A stretch of DNA of 18,111 bases from CAYLNH01 sp964384625 (GCA_964384625.1 CAYLNH010000139.1:1-18111), one strand, 5' to 3'. Positions 6,900 through 14,504 are shown, counted from the stretch's first letter. Translations and numbers: made by a program. Notes: generated by a model not told the origin, from the letters alone.

Positions 6900-8270
6900 T
6901 CAGAGATCCACGATCGCATTGCGCCCCTTCAGTTCGCCCTGCAGCCGCTTGACATCGACATCCTTGATCTCGCCGTTCTCTGCGGCAGTCCAGGCCGCGG
7001 CGATGCCCGCGGCTTCGCCCATGGCGAAGCACGGGGCCATCACCCGCAGCGGTCCGAGTACGTCGCGCTCGACGCTGACAGCGCGTCCCGGACAGATCAG
7101 GTTGGTCACCGGTTTCGGCACCATGATCCGGTAGGGAATCGGTGTGAACCGGGGCTTGGCTACCTGGTTTTCATTCATCGGCTGACAGCTGGGTTTCTTC
7201 GGATCCGGCAGATCCCAGCCGTAGGATGTGTAGCCGATCACATCATCAAAGTCGCGGGCGCTGACGACATCGTCAACCGTCATCATATAGCCACCGACAA
7301 TCCGGCGCGTTTCACGGATGCCCAGGTGCGGCGCGATCCAGCGCAGTCGTGCCCGGCTGAAGCCGGGGAAATGCCGCTGCATGAGATCAAACAACCGCAT
7401 CGTCTCCTGCCGACCGCGAATGATCCCCTGCGTAATGGATGCGCCGTCAAGACCGTCCACATCGCACAACCGACTGGTGTTGATCATAAAAACATCGTCG
7501 TCCACCACCTGGAAGCTGATGAAGATCTCGTAGGGAAACGTCCATTCACCGGTTTGACGCAGTGTCTTGATCAGCTCCCGAAATCGCGGCGTATCGTTCT
7601 CGTCGATGTACTGCCACAACGCCTGCCGATCAACCCGGTCGACGCTGAACATCAATGTCGCCGGCGTCATCAGGTGATCCTCGTCGCGACCGATGGTCAC
7701 GTCACAGCCGCTGCGGGCGGCAACGTCGGCATCGCCCGTGGCGTCGATCACGCAGCCGACCGGCACGGTCTGCAGTCCGGACTTGTTGTGAATGACAACG
7801 TGGGTAATGCGGTCGGCCCGGACAACGGCGTCGACAACGGCCGTGTCATAGAGGAGGTCCACGCCCGCCGCCGCCATCTTGTCGTCGAGCAGTTTTATTG
7901 TTGGCGGCACGTTGAAGGTGACGCCGTGGACCAGCCCCCTGTTCCAGCCGAACGGCGTGTACCTGGCGTCCCCCGGCGTTTCGGCCAACGGATCGGCGGC
8001 CCCGCCATTGGCCAGCAAAGCGTCCACCAGTTCCCGGAAGACGCCGCCGACGCACCATTCATTCTGCGGCGTCCGGCCGCCGAGCCACATGGTTACGCCG
8101 CCGGAGGTGCCGACGCCGCCGAGTTGGGCAGTCTGTTCAAGCAGGAGGACCTTGGCGCCGGAGCGCCGTGCAGCCAAGGCTGCAGCCACACCGGAGGGGC
8201 CGCCGCCGCACACGATCACATCGCATGATTCGAGACAGGGAAGGTCACGGGTATATCGGCGAAAACTCAT
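6900..8270 (-). CDS. FAD-dependent oxidoreductase (FAD_oxidored type), divergent third copy
   Basis: A 456-residue flavoprotein without signal peptide. The N-terminal dinucleotide-binding fold is clear: CDVIVCGGGPSG (16-27) followed by acidic E45 at the end of the second strand (VLLLEQ), then LGGVGTSGG (50-58). A second family motif is IDATGDADVAARSG in the middle, and the C-terminal FAD-contacting segment is GRAVSVE...GEAAG (395-422), with Cys414 a few residues before GEAAG. The substrate is unknown; these proteins resemble the uncharacterised flavoenzymes found near sulfatase and glycosidase genes in Planctomycetota and Lentisphaerota. It is more distant from the two upstream copies than they are from each other. 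A GAGG 8 nt before the ATG supports the start, and the gap to the preceding gene is 10 nt, so it is in the same operon. Confidence 0.88.
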   Translation of the reverse strand: MSFRRYTRDLPCLESCDVIVCGGGPSGVAAALAARRSGAKVLLLEQTAQLGGVGTSGGVTMWLGGRTPQNEWCVGGVFRELVDALLANGGAADPLAETPGDARYTPFGWNRGLVHGVTFNVPPTIKLLDDKMAAAGVDLLYDTAVVDAVVRADRITHVVIHNKSGLQTVPVGCVIDATGDADVAARSGCDVTIGRDEDHLMTPATLMFSVDRVDRQALWQYIDENDTPRFRELIKTLRQTGEWTFPYEIFISFQVVDDDVFMINTSRLCDVDGLDGASITQGIIRGRQETMRLFDLMQRHFPGFSRARLRWIAPHLGIRETRRIVGGYMMTVDDVVSARDFDDVIGYTSYGWDLPDPKKPSCQPMNENQVAKPRFTPIPYRIMVPKPVTNLICPGRAVSVERDVLGPLRVMAPCFAMGEAAGIAAAWTAAENGEIKDVDVKRLQGELKGRNAIVDL

Positions 8271-8280
8271 GTCAACTACC

Positions 8281-9705
8281 TCACGTTTCAGTTGCGATCG
8301 GCACGTTGTTCACTGTTTCGAAGGCCGGCTCCACGTCACGATCGGTCTCCAGTTGTCGACGCAGTCGATCGACCGCGACATCGCGGGCAAGCGTGCCCGC
8401 GTCGAGACTCATCGCCGCGGCCACGCCGGCGGCTTCGCCCAGACTCTGGCAGGTCTGCTGAATTCGCAGACTGGCCTGTGCCTGGCGCTCGGCCGAAATA
8501 CAGCGGCCGGCAACGAACAGATTCTCGATGCCGGCGGCGACGATGCAGCCGTAGGGGATGTCAAAGTATTCGCCCGTGCGCAATGCGTCGATTCGTTTTT
8601 TGTACGCCTCCGTATGCCGCGGCACCGCCGGGTTGTCGTAGCTGTCGCCCGGCCAGATATCAATGTCCCAGGAGCTCCTGGCGATGCCGTCGGCCGGACG
8701 CTTCCGGAATAGAACGGCGTCGTCGTCGGTAACCGTCTGCACGCCGTGGATACGCCGGGAGTCGCGCAGGCCGATGTGTTCGCTGGTGCCGAGCAGATAA
8801 GAGTCCTCGTAGCCGGGGATGTACTTCTTTGCGAACGCCGCACACTGCCGCGCCTGCTCGCGGCCCTCGCGTTCGGCCCGGGTGAAATCAAATGGATCCA
8901 CCGGATTCACCTCAAGCACGCGGCTGGCAACAGCGTTCAGTTCACGGCGATAGCTTGGACAGCTCTTGAACGCGCCGGAGACGGCATACTGGATTGCCCG
9001 CCCATTCCGCACGACCGGCGAGTCGAACTCATCCTTCGCGTTGGATGCCGCCAGTTTCTTCTGAAGGTCTTCGCGCTGCTGCGGCGTGTAGGATTCCGGC
9101 CGCTGCGCATTGCCCAGACGATAGATCTTCGTCATCGCCTGGTTGTATGGATGGACGCCGTCGCCCTGTTCCCAGGGGACGCCGGCGGCATCACAGACAA
9201 TTCCGTCGCCCGTGGCGTCGATCACCCGCTTCGCCAGGATCACCTGGCGGCCGGCGCGGCTTTCGATCACGACGCCGACAATGACCCCGTCTTCGATCAA
9301 GGCGTTTACGCACCAGGCATGATGCAGCAGGCGAACACCGGCCGCGGCAAGCATGTCGTCCCAGGCGTACTTCACGACCTCCGGATCCACCCCGCTGCGG
9401 TAGAGATAGTTGTTGCCGTTCTGGCACATGATGCCGTAGTCGACGACGCCGCCGCGGGCGCCCACGGCTCGCATCCAATCGTGCCAGACGCCCTGGAAAT
9501 CAACGCAGTTGGTCGAGAGAATGTGAAAGACCCATTGCGTCACGGTCGCGCCGCCGAGATAGCCGAAACGCTCCGTCAGCAAAACGTCGGCGTCGTGGCG
9601 CGCCGCACCGAGAGCGGCGGCACAGCCGGCGGCGCCGCCGCCGCAGACCAGTACATCGCACTCGGTCAAAACGGGAAGTTCTCGCGCTGGAATCAAGATC
9701 GTCAT
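8281..9705 (-). CDS. FAD-dependent oxidoreductase (FAD_oxidored type), tandem paralogue A
   Basis: A 474-residue cytosolic flavoprotein. The Rossmann motif is CDVLVCGGGAAG (16-27), then ribose-binding E45 and YLGGATVTQ (49-57). RVIDATGDGIV and GVPWEQGDG follow in the middle part. The C-terminal segment AGRCISAE (399-406), LRIQQTC ending at Cys419 and GEAAG (423-427) closes the FAD site. Sequence blocks such as FDFTRAEREGR, the PGYEDSYLL/IGLRDSRR region and EYFDIPYG are nearly identical to the preceding gene, so the two arose by duplication. Its ATG shares a base with the upstream stop (TAATG), and a GGAG 8 nt before it lies within the upstream gene, so translation is coupled. The reaction is unknown; oxidation of a sugar or sugar-acid hydroxyl is the inference from context. 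Confidence 0.9.
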   Translation of the reverse strand: MTILIPARELPVLTECDVLVCGGGAAGCAAALGAARHDADVLLTERFGYLGGATVTQWVFHILSTNCVDFQGVWHDWMRAVGARGGVVDYGIMCQNGNNYLYRSGVDPEVVKYAWDDMLAAAGVRLLHHAWCVNALIEDGVIVGVVIESRAGRQVILAKRVIDATGDGIVCDAAGVPWEQGDGVHPYNQAMTKIYRLGNAQRPESYTPQQREDLQKKLAASNAKDEFDSPVVRNGRAIQYAVSGAFKSCPSYRRELNAVASRVLEVNPVDPFDFTRAEREGREQARQCAAFAKKYIPGYEDSYLLGTSEHIGLRDSRRIHGVQTVTDDDAVLFRKRPADGIARSSWDIDIWPGDSYDNPAVPRHTEAYKKRIDALRTGEYFDIPYGCIVAAGIENLFVAGRCISAERQAQASLRIQQTCQSLGEAAGVAAAMSLDAGTLARDVAVDRLRRQLETDRDVEPAFETVNNVPIATET

Positions 9706-11114
9706 TAGGACAACTCCGGCACGTCTTTGAGCAGATCGAACGCCGGCTCGACATCGCGCATTACAGCCAGCCGTTCGACGACTCTATCCGCGTCCAACTC
9801 GCGCGGCGTCGTAACTTCGGAGAGACTGATTGCCGCCGCCGCACCGGCTGCTTCGCCGGTGGCCATACACGTCTGCTGGATCCGCAGGCTCGCCTCCGCC
9901 TGATGCTCCGCCGACAGGCAGCGCCCGGCCATCAGCAGGTTGTCGACGCCCTGCGCCACGATCGCGCCGTACGGGATGTCGTAGTACTCGCCTGCCGCCA
10001 GGCGCCGCCGCCGTGCCGTGGCGACGTCTGACTCCCGGTCTACGGCCGGTCGGCTGTAGCTGTCGGCCGGCCACACATCCACGTCCCAGGAACCACGCGC
10101 AATGCCGTCCTCCCGTTTGCGGAAGCTCCAGACATCGTCGAAGGTCAAGGTCTCAATGCCGTGCAGCCGGCGTGACGATCGCAAACCGATCTGCGCGCTG
10201 GTATCAAGCAAGTACGCGTCTTCGTATCCCGGCACGAAGCGTTTCATCGCTTGCGCCCCTTCCCAGGCTTGCGCACGTCCTTCGCGTTCGGCGCGGGTAA
10301 AGTCGAAGGGATCCAACGGGTCCACCTTGAGAACACGGGACAGTACGGACAGCGTTTCCCGACGGTTCTCCGGCAGCCGCCAGTGTTGACCGCGACAGTA
10401 ATTCACAAACCGCGTCTTCTGGCACAGCGGCTCAGTATGGAACTCGCCGGCGTCGATAGCGGCCGTCAACTGGCGCTCTATCTCGGCGATCTCTTCCGGC
10501 GTCGGGCGACGACCGATTTCGACATTGCCCAGGCGGAAGACTTTGGTGCAGGCCATGGCCCACAGGTTCTTGCCGTCGCCCTGCTCCCACGGCACGCCGG
10601 ACTGGGCGGCGACAATGCCGTCGCCGGTGCAGTCGATCACACGCTTTGCCAGGATTGCCCGGCGGCCGGCCCGGGTTTCCGCCAGGACCCCCTTGGCAAC
10701 GCCGTCTTCGACCATCGCAGTGGCGGAATAGGCGTGGTGCAGGATGTCCGCGCCGGCTGACGTCAGCAGTTCGTCCCAGACGAATTTCACCTGTTCCGGA
10801 TCGACCGAGCTGTCGATATGAATTCGTTCCCAACTGCCGTTGAGATCGCGGATCGCGTCGCGCTCTCTCAGGGCCCGGGCGTACTCGTGCCAGATGCCTT
10901 GGAAGTCGACGCCGTTGGTGCTGAGAACGACGCACACCAATTGCGAAACGGTAGCGCCGCCGAGATAGCCTTCCTTTTCGACGACCAGAGTTCTGGCGCC
11001 GTTGCGCGCCGCCGCAATGCCCGCGGCACAGCCGGCCGGGCCGCCGCCGCAGACAACAACATCGTATTCAGCCAGTACAGGGATCTCTCGGGATGGTTCA
11101 ATGTGGGTCTTCAT
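9705..11114 (-). CDS. FAD-dependent oxidoreductase (FAD_oxidored type), tandem paralogue B
   Basis: A 469-residue flavoprotein, first of the three flavoenzymes in transcription order. It shows YDVVVCGGGPAG (17-28), E46 after the second strand, YLGGATVSQ (50-58), RVIDCTGDGIV, GVPWEQGDG, and the C-terminal AGRCLSAE (396-403), Cys416 and GEAAG (420-424). I start at the ATG at 11114 because the resulting N-terminus (MKTHIEPSREIPVLAEYDV) lines up with paralogue A (MTILIPARELPVLTECDV); upstream extension would run through the intergenic palindromes. No good ribosome binding site precedes it, which is odd for the first flavoenzyme and leaves some doubt on the start. It lies 83 nt after the second sulfatase gene. 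Cofactor binding is well supported; substrate and electron acceptor are unknown. Confidence 0.88.
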   Translation of the reverse strand: MKTHIEPSREIPVLAEYDVVVCGGGPAGCAAGIAAARNGARTLVVEKEGYLGGATVSQLVCVVLSTNGVDFQGIWHEYARALRERDAIRDLNGSWERIHIDSSVDPEQVKFVWDELLTSAGADILHHAYSATAMVEDGVAKGVLAETRAGRRAILAKRVIDCTGDGIVAAQSGVPWEQGDGKNLWAMACTKVFRLGNVEIGRRPTPEEIAEIERQLTAAIDAGEFHTEPLCQKTRFVNYCRGQHWRLPENRRETLSVLSRVLKVDPLDPFDFTRAEREGRAQAWEGAQAMKRFVPGYEDAYLLDTSAQIGLRSSRRLHGIETLTFDDVWSFRKREDGIARGSWDVDVWPADSYSRPAVDRESDVATARRRRLAAGEYYDIPYGAIVAQGVDNLLMAGRCLSAEHQAEASLRIQQTCMATGEAAGAAAAISLSEVTTPRELDADRVVERLAVMRDVEPAFDLLKDVPELS

Positions 11115-11151
11115 GGGTGTCAGGTGTCCGGTTTCGGGTTTGGGAAAGGAA

Positions 11152-11191
11152 GCGGAGTTGAACTCCGCGCTCCGTGTGCGGCTTCGCCGCA
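11152..11191. repeat. Pair of intergenic palindromes between sulfatase and flavoenzyme genes
   Basis: GCGGAGTTGAACTCCGC (11152-11168) is a perfect palindrome with 8-base arms around one central base. Nine bases on, TGCGGC-TTC-GCCGCA (11177-11191) forms a second hairpin, ending 6 bases short of the sulfatase stop codon. On the minus strand the first hairpin is followed by a pyrimidine-rich TTCCTTTCCC, so it could act as a weak terminator or as an mRNA processing or stability element that sets the sulfatase:flavoenzyme ratio. It could also be a copy of a dispersed extragenic palindrome. Confidence 0.6.
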
Positions 11192-11197
11192 GATGAA

Positions 11198-12496
11198 TCA
11201 CCCGAAGTACCCGTTCTTTCCTTCGATCACAGTTGGTTTGTTCTGCAGAAGATGCTTGAGGAGCCGCAGCTCAAGTTCTGTGCGGATCTGCCTGTATGCT
11301 TCCTTCTCATAGAGGTTGTCGGCTTCGCCGGGGTCTTGCTTGAGATTGTAGAGTTCGCCGCGGTCGTTGGCGTGAGAGACGAGTTTCCATTTGTCCGTCC
11401 GCACCATATGCGCGTCCTCGATCATGCTGTGAACGCAATTCCGATGCTCGTAGGAACTGTCGGTGAACGCCGGCGAGAAACTGTGACCGGATACCGCGTG
11501 GACGCCTTCCGGCAGCGGCACATTGAGCAACTCACAGACCGTTGGATACACATCCAGCATTTCGATCAACTGCGGCATGACCGTGCCGCCATGTTTGTCC
11601 TGCGGCAGACGCAGGACAAACGGGCTGCGCAACGAGCCTTCGTAGTTGTTGTGGAACTTGCCGACCATGTTGTGCTCGCCCAGCTGCTCGCCGTGGTCGG
11701 ACGTGAACACAACGATCGTGTCGTCCAGCAGGCCCGCGTCTTTCAGGGTGTCCAGCAATCTGCCGATGCATTCGTCGACCAATGTGCACATGCCGAGATA
11801 GGTGTGGATGATCTCCAGTTTGGTGGCGTCCGGAAAGCCCTGCCATCGGGCGCGAGTGATCCCCTGGATCGCCGGTTTCGTCTCTTCCTCATTCTCCGGC
11901 ACCGCCGGGATCGAGATTTCGACATCGGCATACATCTCCTTGAACCGTTTCGGCGGGCACTGCGGCGGATGCGGCGCATAGATGCCGACGAACGCAGCGA
12001 AGGGAGCGGCGTCATCGGCCCGCGACGTCACGTACTCAGCAAATTGACTGCAAGCCAGGAAGTCGCAGTACTCGTCTTCGGACCGCGTGTACGTGCCGAG
12101 GGTTGTCACGTCCGGCGGCGTGCCGTAGCCGTGCCCCACCGGTTCCATGGCCGTGTCGATGTCGTACTGAATCGACCGGAAGCCCGGGTTCATGTTGTGC
12201 GTTTTGCCGAATGCCACCGGATCATAGCCGTGGTCCTTCAAATGGTGCCCCAGATCGCGTTCGTGTGCCGGAAACTCGCAGCGGTTGTTCCAGAGCCCGA
12301 TCTGATGCGGATACTTGCCGCTGATGAATGATGCCCGCGACGGACAGCAGATCGGATACTGACTGAAGAAGTTGGCGGCGGTGATGCCCGCCGACCGCAA
12401 GCGGTCCAGGTTCGGCAGCTGCACGAAGGGGTAGTTCTCATGGAGCGTGATGTCGTGCCGCATCTCGTCGGCCATGATGATCAACAGGTTTTTCAT
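11198..12496 (-). CDS. Type I (formylglycine) sulfatase, cytosolic, promoter-proximal
   Basis: A 432-residue sulfatase of the alkaline phosphatase-like superfamily. The signature CCPSRASFISG begins at Cys50, the residue expected to become formylglycine. Metal and active-site residues are D10-E11 in MADEMR, R54, K98 and H100 in FGKTH, H176 in YAPHPP, D267-H268 in TSDHGEQLGEH, and K280 in GKFHNN. It is shorter than and clearly different from the other sulfatase in this block, so the two probably act on different sulfate positions. There is no signal peptide. The start is one of two adjacent ATGs (12499 or 12496); the second has AAAGG at a better distance. An in-frame TTG at 12568 would add 24 residues absent from sulfatase cores and run through the promoter, so I reject it. 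First gene of the block, divergent from the AraC-type regulator. Confidence 0.9.
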   Translation of the reverse strand: MKNLLIIMADEMRHDITLHENYPFVQLPNLDRLRSAGITAANFFSQYPICCPSRASFISGKYPHQIGLWNNRCEFPAHERDLGHHLKDHGYDPVAFGKTHNMNPGFRSIQYDIDTAMEPVGHGYGTPPDVTTLGTYTRSEDEYCDFLACSQFAEYVTSRADDAAPFAAFVGIYAPHPPQCPPKRFKEMYADVEISIPAVPENEEETKPAIQGITRARWQGFPDATKLEIIHTYLGMCTLVDECIGRLLDTLKDAGLLDDTIVVFTSDHGEQLGEHNMVGKFHNNYEGSLRSPFVLRLPQDKHGGTVMPQLIEMLDVYPTVCELLNVPLPEGVHAVSGHSFSPAFTDSSYEHRNCVHSMIEDAHMVRTDKWKLVSHANDRGELYNLKQDPGEADNLYEKEAYRQIRTELELRLLKHLLQNKPTVIEGKNGYFG

Positions 12497-12527
12497 CATG
12501 CCTTTACGATGCGTCCCCTGAAACCGC

Positions 12528-12556
12528 CAGACAATGGACAAATCCACGATTATAGT
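12528..12556. promoter_or_regulatory. Compact divergent promoter region with overlapping -10 boxes
   Basis: Only 74 bases separate the two divergent genes. On the minus strand a perfect TATAAT (12554-12549) faces the sulfatase but has no recognisable -35 box at 16-18 nt, which is typical of activator-dependent promoters. On the plus strand CAGACA (12528-12533), a 17-nt spacer and TATAGT (12551-12556) form a fair sigma70 promoter for the regulator, with a leader of only about 11 nt before its ATG and no ribosome binding site. The two -10 boxes overlap by four bases, so polymerase could use only one at a time. Confidence 0.5.
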
Positions 12557-12573
12557 GTACTTTTTCAATTAAT

Positions 12574-13455
12574 ATGGCGGATTCATCGACATCTGGTACG
12601 CGCCGACAGGTGCGCGATCTGATCCAGGCGTTCGAGACGCTGCTGGCTGCGCGACTGTGCATCATCGACTATGTCGGCCGGCTGGCGCGCTTCATCCCGG
12701 CCCGGAGCAGTTTCCACTCGGGCCGGCATTGCATCTGCGTGAAGGAACAGTGTCGGGAGAGCCGCCAGTGCGGCACGTTCGACAACCAGGTCGTCCCCCA
12801 ACGCCTGCGGCGGCAGCGCTGCGCCTTCTGGAAGTTCTGCCATGGCCGGATCCTCGAACTGTCCACACCGATCATGGATGCGGATGTCGTGATCGGCTCG
12901 GTGGCGCTTGGCCAATACCGTTGGCCGGACGGCGAGGACCTGCCTTCGGATTTTCTGACAACCGGACATCGAATCCGGGTTCCCGAGTCCGACCAGCACA
13001 TGTGGGATGACCTGCCGGCCCTCACGGAGGAAGAGCGCCGGCAGCGCGAACAGGTCATGCGCGCCTTCACTGACCGTCTTGAGCATCTGATCGCGTCAAG
13101 CAGTTCCACCCCGAAGGAGGACCTGTCGCGCCGGGAGCAGGTGGAGTTGTTCCTGAACAAGTACTTTCCCCGCAATATCCAGCTCTGCGACCTGGCACGA
13201 TCGCTGTGTCTTTCTGAGTCCCGGACAGGTGAATTGGTCCGCGAGCTTTTCGGCCAGGGCTACAGCAGTCTCCTGCAGGAAGTACGGATCAACCACGCCA
13301 AGGACCTCCTGGCGAACACGGACTTCATCGTCTCCGAAGTAGCCGAGCACTGCGGTTATCGCGATGTCAGCTATTTCCACCGGTCCTTCAAGCGGTTTGT
13401 CGGCAGCACTCCCCTGGCCTATCGCCGGGAGTGTCAACGGGAGTTGCAGGTCTGA
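12574..13455 (+). CDS. AraC-family regulator with N-terminal PocR-like sensor domain
   Basis: A 293-residue transcription factor, probably the regulator of the divergent sulfatase/flavoenzyme block. Residues about 10-125 look like a PocR-type sensory domain: a Cys cluster (C53, C55, C60, C66) with a second pair C83/C89 in RCAFWKFCHG, then LSTPIM and VIGSVALGQ, which recall the domain's final strands. A charged, probably helical linker (150-195) follows. The C-terminus is a classic AraC DNA-binding domain with two helix-turn-helix units (about 201-226 and 251-285) ending in FVGSTPLAYRR. PocR domains are thought to bind small metabolites; the Salmonella namesake responds to propanediol. The Cys cluster could hold a metal. 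The ATG has no clear ribosome binding site. The 3' end overlaps the pilT-like gene on the other strand by 22 bases. Confidence 0.88.
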   Translation: MADSSTSGTRRQVRDLIQAFETLLAARLCIIDYVGRLARFIPARSSFHSGRHCICVKEQCRESRQCGTFDNQVVPQRLRRQRCAFWKFCHGRILELSTPIMDADVVIGSVALGQYRWPDGEDLPSDFLTTGHRIRVPESDQHMWDDLPALTEEERRQREQVMRAFTDRLEHLIASSSSTPKEDLSRREQVELFLNKYFPRNIQLCDLARSLCLSESRTGELVRELFGQGYSSLLQEVRINHAKDLLANTDFIVSEVAEHCGYRDVSYFHRSFKRFVGSTPLAYRRECQRELQV

Positions 13456-14504
13456 CTGTCCTGAAAGGCCTTCTTGTCGGCAGCTTTCATAAAGGCTTCT
13501 TCGGCGGAGATGGTGCCGGCGTCAAGGAGGTCCTTGAGCGAGCCGTCCATACTGCACATGCCTTGTGCCTGGCTACCTGCAATGATACTTCGGATGTTGT
13601 TGATCTGGCCTTCGCGAATGGTGTTCGGCAGTGCTTCATGGCGCAGCAGGATTTCGTGAACCGCCGCCCTGCCCTTGCCGTCGGCGGTTTTACAGAGCAA
13701 CTGCGAGACGACCGCCGCGAGGCACTCGGCGAGCATGGTCCGGATCTGTGCCTGTTCGTTGGCGGGGAAGGCGTCGATGATGCGATCGACGGTTTTGGGC
13801 GCGTTGTTCGTATGCAGCGTACCGAAGACCAGCATGCCCATGGTGGCACAGGTCAAGGCCAGTCGGATGGTTTCCAGGTCGCGCATCTCGCCGACCAGGA
13901 TGATGTCGGGATCGGCGCGCATGGCACTGCGCAAACCGGCGCCGAATGTTTCCGTGTGGATGCCGACTTCGCGGTGCACGACAATTGAGTTCCGGTTGTG
14001 GTGGACGAACTCAATCGGGTCCTCGATGGTGATGATGTGTTTGTTGAAGTTCTCGTTGATATAGTCGATCATCGCGGCAAGCGTCGTGGACTTGCCGGAC
14101 CCGGTGGGACCGGTGACCAGGACGAGGCCCTCGTGGTAATTGCAGATGGTCGCCAGGGTTTCGGGCAGGTTCAGCTCGGCCATGGTGAGGATCCGACTGG
14201 GAATCTGCCGGAACACGGCGGCCTGGCCCCAGTGATTGCGCAGGTAGTTGGCCCGGAACCGGGCAACCCCGGAGATTTCATAGGCGAAGTCGAGATCCCC
14301 GGTTTTCAGGAATGCCGTCCAGCGCTTCCGGGGGCAGATCTCCTCCAGCAGTTTGAACATTTGATCCTTGTCGAGCGCCGTCGCGTTCTCCAGGGCGGTC
14401 AGGTTGCCGTGCACCCGGATTTTCGGCGGCAGGCCAACAGTCAGGTGCAGGTCGGAACCGCCGGCATCGAGCATCTGCTGGAGGTAGGCATCGAGTTCAG
14501 CCAT
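13434..14504 (-). CDS. pilT: Twitching motility retraction ATPase PilT
   Basis: PilT is the hexameric cytosolic ATPase that depolymerises type IV pili to power retraction. The 356-residue product has the family length and all motifs: N-terminal GGSDLHLTVG (15-24), Walker A GPTGSGKS (132-139), Asp box TIEDPIEF (159-166), Walker B with E206 in DIILVGEMRDLETI, His box GTLHT (228-232), and the C-terminal IREGQ and SMDGSLKDLL (318-327). All look intact, so an active ATPase is expected. The ATG at 14504 overlaps the stop of the preceding ATPase gene by one base (TGATG) and has GGGGA 8 nt upstream; a longer reading frame exists but its extra sequence is a shadow of the neighbour. Its 3' end converges with the AraC-type gene, overlapping it by 22 bases, with no terminator between. 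Confidence 0.93.
   Translation of the reverse strand: MAELDAYLQQMLDAGGSDLHLTVGLPPKIRVHGNLTALENATALDKDQMFKLLEEICPRKRWTAFLKTGDLDFAYEISGVARFRANYLRNHWGQAAVFRQIPSRILTMAELNLPETLATICNYHEGLVLVTGPTGSGKSTTLAAMIDYINENFNKHIITIEDPIEFVHHNRNSIVVHREVGIHTETFGAGLRSAMRADPDIILVGEMRDLETIRLALTCATMGMLVFGTLHTNNAPKTVDRIIDAFPANEQAQIRTMLAECLAAVVSQLLCKTADGKGRAAVHEILLRHEALPNTIREGQINNIRSIIAGSQAQGMCSMDGSLKDLLDAGTISAEEAFMKAADKKAFQDSQTCNSR

Noticed and set aside
7326..8228. 300-codon open frame on the plus strand
   Set aside because: Antisense to the divergent flavoenzyme, which has the FAD motifs; no ribosome binding site and no recognisable domain.
8746..9708. 320-codon open frame on the plus strand
   Set aside because: Antisense shadow of flavoenzyme paralogue A; long antisense frames are common in GC-rich genes with strong codon bias.
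11174..12331. 385-codon open frame on the plus strand
   Set aside because: Antisense shadow of the second sulfatase, whose active-site motifs are all on the minus strand.
12497..12568. N-terminal extension of the second sulfatase from a TTG start
   Set aside because: It would run through the promoter and -10 box, has no ribosome binding site, and precedes the first core strand of the sulfatase fold.
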